From NCBI RefSeq assembly GCF_028882255.1, contig NZ_JARBUY010000001.1, forward strand, positions 960,344-1,024,343: a stretch of DNA of 64,000 nt, written 5' to 3'. The notes under the pieces are model-generated. The model saw nothing but the letters and a program-made list of their open reading frames with translations. It ran no database searches and was not told where the DNA came from. This DNA is from Maribacter polysaccharolyticus (GTDB lineage: Bacteria > Bacteroidota > Bacteroidia > Flavobacteriales > Flavobacteriaceae). Shown one piece after another: positions 18,264 to 28,064 of the stretch. Position 1 is the stretch's first letter; every line of letters starts with the position of its first letter. A program made the position numbers and the translations under genes.

Positions 18264-21200
18264 CTAGTCCGTCGTAATGGTGCTTTTCTTTTCCTCCATG
18301 AATTCCGTGGGGGTAACCCCGAACAATTCACGAAAGGTCTTACTGAAATACGCCGTGGAATTGAAACCGGACATATGGGTAACCTCTTTGATGGAATACG
18401 TATTTTTGAGCAACAGTTCCGAAGCATAGCGCAATCGTATCGTGCGAATGAAATGACTTGGGTTCTTGCCGGTCAAGGAATTGATCTTTCTATAGAACTG
18501 GGACCTTCCCACCCCTATTTCCTTGATGATATCTTCCTGCTTGAAATCAGGGTCATCAATATTTTCAAGCACGACTTTTGTAGCCTTGTCCAAAAATACC
18601 TCGTCGATATTGTTTGATGTCACCTCGCTTGAGGGAATTATCCCCCCGATTTCAGAGAACCTTTTTCTCAATCTTTTCTTGGCCTCGATCAAGTTCTTTA
18701 TCCTGGACCTCAAGACCCGTGTTACGAATGGTTTAGACAAATACCCATCGGCCCCATTGTCATATCCTTCTATACGGTCTACCTCTAAACTTCTGGCCGT
18801 CAACATGATGATGGGTATATGACAGGTTTCAAACTCCGTTTTCAACTGCTTGCACATTTCGAAACCGTCCATGACCGGCATCATCACATCACTGACAACA
18901 AGGTCTGGAAGGTGTTTTTTGACCATCGACAGACCTTCTTCCCCATTCTTGGCCTGTAAGACCTTATATTGATCTTCAAGATCGTTTTTCAAGTGCAACC
19001 TAAGCTCCTTATTATCCTCAACAAGCAAAATGGTAGGCTTTTCAATCTCACTATCCATCGCCTCGACAGACTGGGCAATAGCCTCGTCATCGGCTATATA
19101 CATATCATATTCCACCGATTTCATGGAGTTGATCAAAAATTCATTTTTGATATTCTCAACTTCCACTGGTGCGGCATCACTGTTCAAAGGCAACCTAACT
19201 ACAAATTTACTCCCTTGTCCGGGTTGGCTTTCTACCGTAATCTCCCCATTGTGCAACTCTACCAATCCTTTGGTAAAATTAAGCCCAATTCCTGTCCCCG
19301 ATTTCGTAACATCGATATGATAAAAACGGGAAAAAATATTTTTCAATTGCTCCTTGTTCAATCCTACCCCCGTATCTTTCACGACAATCTCAACATAATC
19401 CCCTAATTTATTCTTCTTTAGGAGGCTTCGGGCCGCCTTATTGTCCCCTTCCATGACTTTTTCTATGGAAACCGAGATTTCCCCTCCCGAATTGGTGAAC
19501 TTGATCGCATTGGAGATTAAGTTCGTTATTATCTTTTCCACCTTGTCATAGTCAAAGAGCATGGAAATTTTATCCTCAAGGGGTATAAATCGGTAATCGA
19601 TATCCTTTTTGGTCGCCAGACCGATGAACAACGAAAAAATATCTTCGGTAAATTGTACGATGTTCCCTTTTTCCAATTGCAAAGGGGCCATACCAACATC
19701 CATTTTCCTATAGTCCAACAATTGGTTGACCAAATGCAACAGCCTTCTGGCACTTCTTTGTATGGATATGGCCGAATTTTTGACCACCTCGGGATTCGTC
19801 TCAAAATTGGACAAAATTTTATCGACCGGATTCAATATGAGTGTCAAAGGGGTTCTGAATTCATGGGATACGTTTACGAAAAACTGCAGCTTCAATTGAT
19901 CCAGTTCGTGTTCCTGGGCTTCCTGTACCTTTAATGCGTAATACCGCATTATGACCCAAACGATGATCAATACGACGGCAATATATATGGTATAGGCCCA
20001 CCACGTTTTCCATGGAGGTGATAATATCTGGAATTGAACCCGGGCTACCTCTGCTTTGTCCCAATTACCGTCTACGGAAGCCTTTACTTCAAGCGTATAA
20101 TCCCCGGGCTGTAAGTTGGAATGGTTCACGACCCTGTTACTTCCTATATCCACGAAATCATTGTCCAAACCTTGCATTTTATAGGCATAATGCACCTGTT
20201 CGGGATTCTCAAAATAAAGGGCCACGAATTCAAAGGAAATGTAGTTCTCATTATACTTCAATCGTAGTTTTTCCCCGGCATCCAAAGGGTGTTTTATCAA
20301 AACCCGGCCATTAACGGAATCCCCTTGTACAATGGTTTTATTGTTCAGTTTAAATCCGGTTATCTTCGGGTGTAGTTTAACGGCCGTAGGTATTTTGATA
20401 TGATCCGGATGAAAAATATTGAATCCATTGATACCACCGGCTATGATACGCCCATCGGTTGTTTTTTCGATCGATTTACTCTGGAATTCGGGTCCTTGAA
20501 GTCCATCGTGACTATTGAAGTTATTGATTTGATCTGTTCGGGGATTCAATAAGGAAAGACCACTTTTGGTGGTAATCCAAAAGTTATGGTTATCATCTTC
20601 CAATAATCCCACTACCAGGTTGTTAGGCAGTCCGTTTTGGGAAGAATATGATTTCACCAAATTCAAATCCGGATCCAATTTGTATACCCCCGTGTCTGCC
20701 CCAATCCAAATGTTACCCAAGTGATCCTCAACGATATCATTGATCAGATTGTCTTCTATACCCCGTACCTTGATCTCGGAAAAAACGAGTTCTTCCGGTA
20801 CCGTTTGCCCCAATGTGTTCAAATCAACATAGTTGAGCCCCAACGACGTACCCACCAAAAGCCTATTCTTCGAATCTATGAACAGGAAGAACACAAAATT
20901 ACTGGCCAGGCCATTCTCGACCCCTGTAATGTTCTTATAATTGTGGAATTTTGATGTTGCGGGGTCGTACAAACTCAACCCTTCGGTTCGTAACCCCAAC
21001 CACAGCCTGTTGTTCCCGTCTTCGACCCCGGACCAAACCGAATTTTGACCTATTGAATTGGGATCCAAAGGGTCGTGCAGATAACGTTTTACATTATGGG
21101 TTATGGGGTCGAACCTATTTAATCCCCCGTCCAAGGTACACACCCAAATATTACCATCCTTGGACTCAAAGGTATATAGGATCTTATTCGAGCTTATGCT

Positions 21201-22448
21201 ATTTGTATCATAAGGGTCGTGGCTAAAATGCGCAAAGGAATTATTTTCCTCCTCAAAAAGGTTCAGGCCTCCGTTATAGGCACTGATCCAAATTTGTTCA
21301 TGGCAATCCTGTAATACCGATTGTACGGCCTTCTCGCTCAGGCCATTCGGCACATCGGGCTGATAATAATAATGTCCGAAGGCATTTCGTGAAAGATCTA
21401 ATTTACTTACACCCTTATCATAGCTCCCGATCCAGAAAATACCATCGCTACCCTTATAGATTTTGGAGGGTTTGTTATTGGGCAAGGAAAATGGATCCGA
21501 GAAGTTACTGACCAGGTTTTGTTCCACTTTTTCCAAGTCCTTATTCAGGAAAAATAGCCCATGCCCATCTGAAGATGCCCAAACAAACCCATTTTCATCC
21601 AAATAGAAATCCCTTATGGGTACATGTTCTTCGGTAAACGATTTATGGATGAAACTATTCTCCTTTCTGTTCCAAATAACGATATTGGAAAGATCGTTAC
21701 CGATCCAAAAATCGTTGTCGGCATCTATGAACAGATTTTTGGGAATATGGTTTAATTCATAGTTTTCCTTGTTCTGTATTAATATTCTTTCAAAATTATC
21801 ATGTACGGCATCGTAGCGATTTAAATGGGGACCATTCGTACCCACCCAAATGAAATTGTCCTTATCCTTTAGGATGATATTGACCACATTATTATCCAAT
21901 GAATTTAAATTGGAGGCCTCATTGAGGTAGTAGAAAAATTTCAGGTCATTTTCATTACGCTCGAAGTCCTCCAATAGGATTTTTATGACCCCATTGTTCG
22001 TGGCTACCCATAAGGCATTGCCAATTTCATCATATAAAAGGCCATTGATGAATTTACGGGTATTGTTCGTGAGCGATAACTGTTTGTAAAGATCGATACG
22101 CTTAAAATCATTCGTTCTTTTATTGAACAGGTTAAGCCCGTTATTGGTCCCGATCCATAAATTCCCATTGGCATCTTCCGCAATGGCATTGATCCTATTG
22201 TTGCTAATGGAAGTGGAATCGTTTAGGATCGATTTATAAACCTCGAATTCATAACCATTGTATTTATTCAACCCATCGATGGTACCAAACCACAAAAACC
22301 CTTCAGAATCTTGAAAAATGGTCAAACAAGTACTGCTGGAAAGGCCATCAACCGTATCTAAATTTTCAAATTTAAAGTTGCTGAATTGCCCTAAACATAT
22401 AAAGTTCGTTAAACAAAATAAGATAAGAATATAAAATCTAAAGCCCAT
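18264..22448 (-). CDS. Hybrid two-component sensor/regulator (HTCS)
   Basis: This 1394 aa single-protein signalling system senses a glycan fragment in the periplasm and activates the PUL. The ATG at 22448 gives MGFRFYILILFCLTNFICLG as signal peptide; a longer frame adds 27 residues without merit. Order: two seven-bladed propeller-type sensor halves built from repeats such as GFLWFGTIDGLNKYN and GNLWIGTNNGLNLF (about 30-700), a Y_Y_Y domain (about 715-805), one membrane segment (about 815-838), HisKA with NVSHEFRTPL (His near 861), a HATPase domain with N and G boxes, a receiver (about 1133-1245; phospho-acceptor Asp in VVSDVMMP near 1185), and an AraC-type HTH (about 1293-1394). It is convergent with susD and presumably controls both divergent arms of the locus. 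Confidence 0.96.
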   Translation of the reverse strand: MGFRFYILILFCLTNFICLGQFSNFKFENLDTVDGLSSSTCLTIFQDSEGFLWFGTIDGLNKYNGYEFEVYKSILNDSTSISNNRINAIAEDANGNLWIGTNNGLNLFNKRTNDFKRIDLYKQLSLTNNTRKFINGLLYDEIGNALWVATNNGVIKILLEDFERNENDLKFFYYLNEASNLNSLDNNVVNIILKDKDNFIWVGTNGPHLNRYDAVHDNFERILIQNKENYELNHIPKNLFIDADNDFWIGNDLSNIVIWNRKENSFIHKSFTEEHVPIRDFYLDENGFVWASSDGHGLFFLNKDLEKVEQNLVSNFSDPFSLPNNKPSKIYKGSDGIFWIGSYDKGVSKLDLSRNAFGHYYYQPDVPNGLSEKAVQSVLQDCHEQIWISAYNGGLNLFEEENNSFAHFSHDPYDTNSISSNKILYTFESKDGNIWVCTLDGGLNRFDPITHNVKRYLHDPLDPNSIGQNSVWSGVEDGNNRLWLGLRTEGLSLYDPATSKFHNYKNITGVENGLASNFVFFLFIDSKNRLLVGTSLGLNYVDLNTLGQTVPEELVFSEIKVRGIEDNLINDIVEDHLGNIWIGADTGVYKLDPDLNLVKSYSSQNGLPNNLVVGLLEDDNHNFWITTKSGLSLLNPRTDQINNFNSHDGLQGPEFQSKSIEKTTDGRIIAGGINGFNIFHPDHIKIPTAVKLHPKITGFKLNNKTIVQGDSVNGRVLIKHPLDAGEKLRLKYNENYISFEFVALYFENPEQVHYAYKMQGLDNDFVDIGSNRVVNHSNLQPGDYTLEVKASVDGNWDKAEVARVQFQILSPPWKTWWAYTIYIAVVLIIVWVIMRYYALKVQEAQEHELDQLKLQFFVNVSHEFRTPLTLILNPVDKILSNFETNPEVVKNSAISIQRSARRLLHLVNQLLDYRKMDVGMAPLQLEKGNIVQFTEDIFSLFIGLATKKDIDYRFIPLEDKISMLFDYDKVEKIITNLISNAIKFTNSGGEISVSIEKVMEGDNKAARSLLKKNKLGDYVEIVVKDTGVGLNKEQLKNIFSRFYHIDVTKSGTGIGLNFTKGLVELHNGEITVESQPGQGSKFVVRLPLNSDAAPVEVENIKNEFLINSMKSVEYDMYIADDEAIAQSVEAMDSEIEKPTILLVEDNKELRLHLKNDLEDQYKVLQAKNGEEGLSMVKKHLPDLVVSDVMMPVMDGFEMCKQLKTEFETCHIPIIMLTARSLEVDRIEGYDNGADGYLSKPFVTRVLRSRIKNLIEAKKRLRKRFSEIGGIIPSSEVTSNNIDEVFLDKATKVVLENIDDPDFKQEDIIKEIGVGRSQFYRKINSLTGKNPSHFIRTIRLRYASELLLKNTYSIKEVTHMSGFNSTAYFSKTFRELFGVTPTEFMEEKKSTITTD

Positions 22449-22473
22449 GTATCGTTCGGTTTCTAATTTTCCA

Positions 22474-22520
22474 TAAAAAAAAGGTTTTACAGCAAGAAGG
22501 CGTAAACCGATAAAACCTTT
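22474..22520 (-). terminator. Terminator downstream of the fucose kinase operon
   Basis: Read leftward, AAAGGTTTTA (22520-22511) pairs with TAAAACCTTT (22489-22480) across a 21-nt loop and is followed by a run of T. It lies about 130 bp beyond the kinase stop and just before the HTCS start, separating the two leftward units. Confidence 0.65.
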
Positions 22521-22652
22521 CAAAAGCAAAAAATAGTATGAACAATTCTAAGGAGACCATCAAATATGCCCCTTAATACCTTTCATTAAAACAAGTTTAA
22601 AAAAAAACCAAGGTACAAAAAAGCGGCGTATGGAAAAGGTTCATTTCCCGAT

Positions 22653-23963
22653 TTATAAATATTTTTTCATCAAAAGTGCAGCACCTAAAGCACTTGCATT
22701 TTTTATGGCCGGGAATACGATTTTTTGTTGTGGCATCATTTGGGAAAGAAACTCAACGAAAATATCGTTCTTATTGAACCCTCCGGTAATATACACCTTA
22801 CTCGGACTACTTCCGGCATCCAATATGAGCTGTATGCCTTCAAAAACCAGGTGGCTTATTTCATAAACCAATTGATGATAGGCCGATTCAAAACCGCTGA
22901 ATAGTCCAATTTGTGAAAAATCGCCCATATAATCCCCTGAAATCCCGTTCGGAAAAAATATACGGTTTGCCCCTTCTATGATATCCGCACAAGCTTGTTT
23001 GTCCAAAACCACATCAAGAAAATGATTTTCATCAACACCGAAATGGGTGCATAAGCTTTTGGTATTCACTTCATGGACATGCCCTAAAAACTGCATCGAG
23101 GACTTTATCTGCTGCCGACTAGGGGTCATAAAGCACAAACAATTGTTATTCAGCTGATGTGTGGTCAGGGTTTCCTTACTAAACGGATTCATGGCTATGA
23201 TCCAGGTACCTGTGGAAAGCAAAACAAAATCCCCATCACCATGGTCTTCCAATAGTGGGATAATGGAGGAAGAACTATCATGTAATCCCGCCCCGATGGC
23301 GATACGTTCCCCATTCACCTCTGCCACTATGGCTTCTTTCCCATCATTCGGTTCGGGCAATTCAATACCCTCATCCTTAAGCCAATCATGGTATCGCATA
23401 TTGTCAAAATCCCATGTGGCCGTATGCGCACCAATGTATGTATAATCGGCGGTTATTTCTTTGGTGAACAAGTAACTTAAATACTGCGGATAGTGTACTA
23501 TGGACTTTACCTTTCCCCAAACATCGGGCTTTTTATTTTTGAGCCAAACCATCTGCATGCCCGTGTTTAGCATACCATAGGCGGGAGATGCCGTTTTTCT
23601 TGAAAACTCCTCGACACCGCCATGAGCATCATATATAAACGAATAATCGCTGGACTCCAAAGGTTTTAGATAATTGTACAAAGGTGCCGAACGCTTCCCT
23701 TTTTCATCTAAATAAACCAATGAGGCACCATGGGTAGAAAAGTTGATGGCCTTTATGCTGTAGTTTCCTTCCGCCTGAATGTTCTTTATTTCACTTAAGA
23801 TCCAGTCTTCAATGGCATCCAAGTCATCGCAAGGAAAGCCGTCATCATCCTTGACCTCATCGAACTGTCTGTATTTCTGGAAAACCACTTGGAAAGATTC
23901 ATCGAACAGTAATATTTTTTTGTTCGTTTTTCCAATATCCAAGACTGCTATTACTTTCTTCAC
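22653..23963 (-). CDS. FGGY-family carbohydrate kinase, probable L-fuculokinase
   Basis: A 436 aa cytoplasmic kinase that by context phosphorylates L-fuculose to L-fuculose 1-phosphate. FGGY traits: the N-terminal phosphate loop VLDIGKTNKKI (7-17), INFSTHGASLVYLD, GAGLHDSSSSIIPL (probably carrying the catalytic Asp of the GxHD motif), LLSTGTWI and the C-terminal nucleotide-binding ITGGFNKN. It is shorter than the roughly 480-490 aa of E. coli FucK and RhaB. It is last in the leftward aldolase-FucI-kinase operon. The 156-bp gap after fucI contains an imperfect hairpin (about 23992-24021) that could modulate expression. The exact ketose substrate is inferred from FucI. Confidence 0.88.
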   Translation of the reverse strand: MKKVIAVLDIGKTNKKILLFDESFQVVFQKYRQFDEVKDDDGFPCDDLDAIEDWILSEIKNIQAEGNYSIKAINFSTHGASLVYLDEKGKRSAPLYNYLKPLESSDYSFIYDAHGGVEEFSRKTASPAYGMLNTGMQMVWLKNKKPDVWGKVKSIVHYPQYLSYLFTKEITADYTYIGAHTATWDFDNMRYHDWLKDEGIELPEPNDGKEAIVAEVNGERIAIGAGLHDSSSSIIPLLEDHGDGDFVLLSTGTWIIAMNPFSKETLTTHQLNNNCLCFMTPSRQQIKSSMQFLGHVHEVNTKSLCTHFGVDENHFLDVVLDKQACADIIEGANRIFFPNGISGDYMGDFSQIGLFSGFESAYHQLVYEISHLVFEGIQLILDAGSSPSKVYITGGFNKNDIFVEFLSQMMPQQKIVFPAIKNASALGAALLMKKYL

Positions 23964-24119
23964 ACCTTAAAATTTTATAGATGCCAAAGCTTCCCCTTTT
24001 ATCCTTTGAAGATAAAAAGGGAAAACACTTGATCATCACTTATGGAACAAACCAGGTAATCTATAACCAATCCAATATAAAAACTCAACCGACTACCTCG
24101 CACTATCCCATAAACTTTC

Positions 24120-25907
24120 TTAACCTTTAAAGCCATATAATGGCCCATAATTTTCACATGCCCTATAATCAGCACCTTCAAGGTCTTCACCAAAGGCAGA
24201 CCAAGCACTGGGCCTAAAGACATCATTTTCATCCACATTGTGCATGTTTACGGGTATTCTCAACATAGCTGCCAAAGAAATTATATCGGCCCCTATATGC
24301 CCGTGAGAAATGGCACCATGGTTTGCACCCCATTTGGCCATTACGGTATATACGTCTTTAAAGAAGCCTTTACCCGTAGTTCTTGGTACGAACCAAGTTG
24401 TAGGCCATGTTGGGTCTGTTCTTTCATTTAAAACGGTATGGATATCCTCTGGCAATTCAACGCTCCATCCCTCTACCAATTGTAAAACCGGTCCGATCCC
24501 TTTTATTAGGTTCACACGACACATGGTCAATGGCATAGTGCCCTTGGTCAAAAACTGGGATGAAAACCCACCGCCCCTAAAATATTCGGTAGTAGCGGGT
24601 GGCCATTTGGTGTTATCCAAACATCTTTGGACATCATCTTCCGTAATATCCCAAAAAGCTTTCATGGTTGGGTTCCCTTCAGCATCCAATTGTTGGGCCG
24701 TAGCATCCAAGGTTGTAGAGCCGGAGTTAATCAAGTGGATAATTCCATTTTCTGCAATCCCGGTTAATTTTTTCCCCGTTACACGTTCAACAGAATCCGG
24801 ACTCCAATAGGTACGTACATCGGAGAACAACTGTGCTTTATTCGTCAATAAATGACCAAACAACATGGATATGGCGTTTAGACAATCGTTTTCCGTTGCG
24901 AACACATAGGCCTGGCGAATACCGTTCCAGTCAAAAGATGAGTTTAGAATAGACTCCGTAAAATCGGCATTGGGTTGGTAATCGGTCCATTGTCGTTGTC
25001 CTTGGAAACCTCCCATAATGGCGTTTCGTCCTTTAGACTCCTCACCAAATCCCATCTCTTTCAACTTAGGGTTTCCGTTCATTAAATCTTTACAGATCAA
25101 AGTCATTTTCACGACTTTCTCCCACTCTTCATCTTTTTGTTCACGGGATTTCTGACTTTCAGGACTGTTTCTATCTTCGCCTTCTTTACAATTTTCTTTG
25201 GTCCAAGCAAGTGCTTTTGCATACTCTTCTTGATCGAAAATATTATTTTCCATACGGCGCAAAAGTTCAACAGATTCCACGAACTCTGCCCGAACCCCGA
25301 GGTAATCCTGTAAAAAATTCACATCTACCATAGAACCTGCAATTCCCATAGAACTATAACCAATGGATAAATACGATTTCCCTTTCATTTGGGCAACCGC
25401 CAAAGCACCCTTTACGAAACGTATGATTTTCTCGGAAACATCCTGGGGGATGGTTTTATCGCCACCATCTTGAACTTCTTTTCCGTATATTCCGAAGGCC
25501 GGTAACCCTTTTTGGGAATATCCTGCCAATGCCGCTGCCAAATAAACAGCCCCTGGTCTTTCGGTCCCATTAAAGCCCCAAACCGCTTTCGGTAATAAGG
25601 GATCGGTATCCATAACTTCGGTACCATAGCACCAACATGGCGTTACCGTCAAAGAAACCTCTACGCCTTCCCTTTTGAATTTATCTGCACATGCCGCTGC
25701 ATCCGCAACACCACCGATAGTAGTATCCGCAATAACACATTCTATTTTTTCCCCACTGGGAAAACGTAAGGTGTCCTGAATTAATTTTGCGGCCGCTTTG
25801 GCCATATCCATACACTGAACCTCTAAAGATTCCCTAACTCCTAATTCACGTCCGTCAATTACAGGACGAATACCTACTTTTGGCAACCTGCCTATTAGTC
25901 TACTCAT
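24120..25907 (-). CDS. fucI: L-fucose isomerase
   Basis: A 595 aa cytoplasmic aldose-ketose isomerase converting L-fucose to L-fuculose with a divalent metal. It closely follows the known E. coli FucI pattern (591 aa): [20 protein letters not shown] at the N-terminus, [56 protein letters not shown] with the metal-binding Glu, DVRTYWSP with the metal-binding Asp, and a C-terminal [11 protein letters not shown] with His. It is clearly FucI rather than RhaA (about 420 aa). It sits 21 bp downstream of the aldolase gene in the same operon. Confidence 0.98.
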   Translation of the reverse strand: MSRLIGRLPKVGIRPVIDGRELGVRESLEVQCMDMAKAAAKLIQDTLRFPSGEKIECVIADTTIGGVADAAACADKFKREGVEVSLTVTPCWCYGTEVMDTDPLLPKAVWGFNGTERPGAVYLAAALAGYSQKGLPAFGIYGKEVQDGGDKTIPQDVSEKIIRFVKGALAVAQMKGKSYLSIGYSSMGIAGSMVDVNFLQDYLGVRAEFVESVELLRRMENNIFDQEEYAKALAWTKENCKEGEDRNSPESQKSREQKDEEWEKVVKMTLICKDLMNGNPKLKEMGFGEESKGRNAIMGGFQGQRQWTDYQPNADFTESILNSSFDWNGIRQAYVFATENDCLNAISMLFGHLLTNKAQLFSDVRTYWSPDSVERVTGKKLTGIAENGIIHLINSGSTTLDATAQQLDAEGNPTMKAFWDITEDDVQRCLDNTKWPPATTEYFRGGGFSSQFLTKGTMPLTMCRVNLIKGIGPVLQLVEGWSVELPEDIHTVLNERTDPTWPTTWFVPRTTGKGFFKDVYTVMAKWGANHGAISHGHIGADIISLAAMLRIPVNMHNVDENDVFRPSAWSAFGEDLEGADYRACENYGPLYGFKG

Positions 25908-25928
25908 ATTCGGATAAGTTTTATGTTT

Positions 25929-26723
25929 TTAGGTGAATTGTTCCAATTCAACCAATTGTTCGTTCGATAATCCTGCCGGTTTAAAACCAGCGGCCCAACA
26001 CATCATCAACAATTTGGCACCTTTGTTGGCCACATCCAACAAATCCCAAGCTTTCATGACATCCGGAGCGGTAGCAGTTGCACCATGCTTTTCCCATAAC
26101 GACACATTTCTTGTTTTAAACGCCTCTATGGTCACTTTTGCCAATTCTGCCGTACTGGACAACGCATAAGGTGTACAGTGGATGCCTTTGGGCACAAATA
26201 CTTTTACTTCCGGACACATCATCCAGATTTGCCTATTCAATTCTTCCTCATCATTGAACAACTCGTGGTGGCTCATACAAATCAACTCTAATGGATGCGT
26301 ATGCACTACCGCTAAGTTTTCGGGATGATGTTGTGAATTGAACAAATGGATACTGGCATGGGAGATCAATTCGCAAGTAGGTCCGAAATTATCCCGTTTT
26401 CCGCCCCAAATAATCGAATATGCCGTGGCGTCCTCATTGATATAAAGAATACAGGACACTTCTTCGAGTTTATCGACCAAATCGCGCAAATAACACCCGG
26501 TACCTGTTATGTAAATAACAAACCCTGCTGCCTCTTTCGGAAAATCGAAGGCCACTTCGGTACCGATCCCTTGAACTTCTTCTTTTGTAAAAAAAGAGGT
26601 CAAATTCATCGATATATTCCCTGCATTTCGCTCTGCCCATTCGCGCTGCCATAAATAGCCCGCTACTTCGGACACTTTTTTCAATTCTTTTTCTACCTGT
26701 AATGGAAGTTTTAAGGTTTTCAT
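25929..26723 (-). CDS. Class II sugar-phosphate aldolase, RhaD-type (probable fuculose-1-phosphate aldolase by context)
   Basis: A 264 aa zinc aldolase that should split L-fuculose 1-phosphate into dihydroxyacetone phosphate and L-lactaldehyde. Catalytic residues are visible: Glu118 in TCELI, His141 and His143 in VHTHPLE, and His213 in WEKHGAT. Length and spacing match rhamnulose-1-phosphate aldolase (E. coli RhaD, about 274 aa with zinc His141, 143 and 212) rather than the shorter FucA (about 215 aa with His92, 94 and 155). So the family signal says rhamnulose-1-phosphate aldolase, while the neighbour FucI says fucose. First gene of the leftward operon, divergent from the AraC regulator. Confidence 0.9.
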   Translation of the reverse strand: MKTLKLPLQVEKELKKVSEVAGYLWQREWAERNAGNISMNLTSFFTKEEVQGIGTEVAFDFPKEAAGFVIYITGTGCYLRDLVDKLEEVSCILYINEDATAYSIIWGGKRDNFGPTCELISHASIHLFNSQHHPENLAVVHTHPLELICMSHHELFNDEEELNRQIWMMCPEVKVFVPKGIHCTPYALSSTAELAKVTIEAFKTRNVSLWEKHGATATAPDVMKAWDLLDVANKGAKLLMMCWAAGFKPAGLSNEQLVELEQFT

Positions 26724-26748
26724 ATGCTATAATTAAACTATACACCAA

Positions 26749-26756
26749 CAAAAATA
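26749..26756 (-). promoter_or_regulatory. Bacteroidota -7 box for aldolase-fucI-kinase operon
   Basis: Read leftward the box is TATTTTTG, matching the phylum consensus TAnnTTTG. It lies 25 bases before the aldolase ATG. A clear -33 TTTG was not found. The mirror-image box for the AraC gene lies 36 bases away. Confidence 0.6.
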
Positions 26757-26792
26757 CTTCGACACTAAGTCCCATGAAATATGTAAAACACG

Positions 26793-26800
26793 TATTTTTG
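26793..26800 (+). promoter_or_regulatory. Bacteroidota -7 box for the AraC regulator gene
   Basis: TATTTTTG, identical to the opposite-strand box, 25 bases before the regulator ATG. The 36-bp stretch between the two boxes is the likely shared control point. Confidence 0.6.
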
Positions 26801-26825
26801 TATCTAATTTAAACATTGGGTATAA

Positions 26826-27725
26826 ATGAAACTTGTCAAGGATATAGAATTGGGCGATCCCTCATCAAACAAGCAGCATTTTATCGGGCTTAAATTAAAT
26901 TTACTTTGTTGCAGGTATTGGTTGCTTGATCTTTGGGATTGCCACGATATGGTTTTTCCTTTTTGGAGACTTTATTGGAACAAAAACGAGGGGGGCGAAT
27001 TAATCCACCAAAACAAGGTTTACACCATGACCCCAGACCATATCTACATCATCCCACCGTTCACATCCTTCTCAACCAGGTTTACCAAAAACCACATGTT
27101 CAATGAAGGAATACACGTTTCGGGAAAGCACCTTACCAACAATTACACAGAGGAAGAATATAAGGACGACTACCTGATCCATTTCTTTTCCCATTTCAAT
27201 TTGGGGGTTCCGTTCGATAACGTATATCCCGGGGTTTTTCAAATTGAATTAACTGATTATCTAAGGGATAGACTACAGTATTTAACCGAAAGGTTGAAAA
27301 TTGAAAATACCGATTTCAAATTGACTTTCAATCTAAAATTACAGGCATTCATCAAAGAAGCACTCACCAATATCGGACCCGAATTATGGAAGGCGATCAA
27401 CATCGATGAACGGGTCTTGAAAGTCATTCGCTTTATTGAAATAAACATCGAAAAAAAATTAAGCAACCCCAAAATGGCCGAGATTGCGAATATGGCCCCG
27501 AACTCCTTTGCCCGGCTATTTAAGGAAGAGATGAACATTACCGTACAGAATTTCATCCAAAACAGGAAAATAGCCAAAGCCTGTGATCTATTCGAACAAA
27601 CCAACGATTCGATCGAAGAGGTTTCCTTTAAACTCGGTTTTTCCGACCGTTACCATTTCTCCAGGGTATTCAAGTCCGTTATAGGATTAACCCCCGCCAC
27701 TTACAAATCGGGCAGATACACCTAG
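26826..27725 (+). CDS. AraC-family transcriptional regulator of L-fucose catabolism
   Basis: A 299 aa cytoplasmic DNA-binding protein. The N-terminal half (about 1-170) is a cupin-like sensing domain (FPFWRLYWNKNEGGELIH and YTMTPDHIYIIPPFTSFS). The C-terminal roughly 100 residues hold two helix-turn-helix units: KLSNPKMAEIANMAPNSFAR, then DSIEEVSFKLGFSDRYHFSR followed by VIGLTPATYK. It is placed between the two divergent fucose operons, so it probably senses L-fucose or a catabolite and activates both. It lacks the fused sensor of the HTCS and would respond to cytoplasmic sugar. Confidence 0.92.
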   Translation: MKLVKDIELGDPSSNKQHFIGLKLNLLCCRYWLLDLWDCHDMVFPFWRLYWNKNEGGELIHQNKVYTMTPDHIYIIPPFTSFSTRFTKNHMFNEGIHVSGKHLTNNYTEEEYKDDYLIHFFSHFNLGVPFDNVYPGVFQIELTDYLRDRLQYLTERLKIENTDFKLTFNLKLQAFIKEALTNIGPELWKAINIDERVLKVIRFIEINIEKKLSNPKMAEIANMAPNSFARLFKEEMNITVQNFIQNRKIAKACDLFEQTNDSIEEVSFKLGFSDRYHFSRVFKSVIGLTPATYKSGRYT

Positions 27726-27931
27726 GCGTAAGGCATCCTTTGTGGGTTAAATTGAATATCAAGACCTAGTTGAACCACCAAGCGTGATCATTACCCAAAA
27801 CCCTCAACCTAACCCATTTAACATGGCGGTCAGCTATTCGATATCAGCTTTTAAAATGTCACTTTACCCCTCTCAATGTTTAAATTATTCATATTATTGA
27901 TTGTTACAGATAAATACTTTCTTTTTGTTAT

Positions 27932-27950
27932 ATCCTAAATTTGTTAGGAT
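27932..27950 (+). promoter_or_regulatory. Inverted repeat overlapping the aldA-fucP-lut promoter
   Basis: ATCCTAA (27932-27938) and TTAGGAT (27944-27950) form a perfect 7-bp inverted repeat with spacer ATTTG. A TAAATTTG box (27936-27943), matching TAnnTTTG, lies inside it. The first codon of the aldehyde dehydrogenase is 114 bp downstream. The overlap suggests a repressor or activator site on the operon's own promoter. The 27726-28064 gap holds no gene. Confidence 0.55.
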
Positions 27951-28064
27951 GTTTATTGCCAAATGATGTAAAATTTCTTAATTCACTGAAATTTTGAAAA
28001 TACAAGGCATAAAGATCGAATTCTCCTTAACACTTGATCACTAATTAAAAAAAAAACGGAATAA

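Noticed and set aside
18177-18617. Open frame of 146 codons on the plus strand
   Set aside because: It lies antisense to the C-terminal HTH region of the HTCS gene and has no family features.
24310-24810. 166-codon plus-strand frame
   Set aside because: Antisense to the strongly conserved fucI coding sequence.
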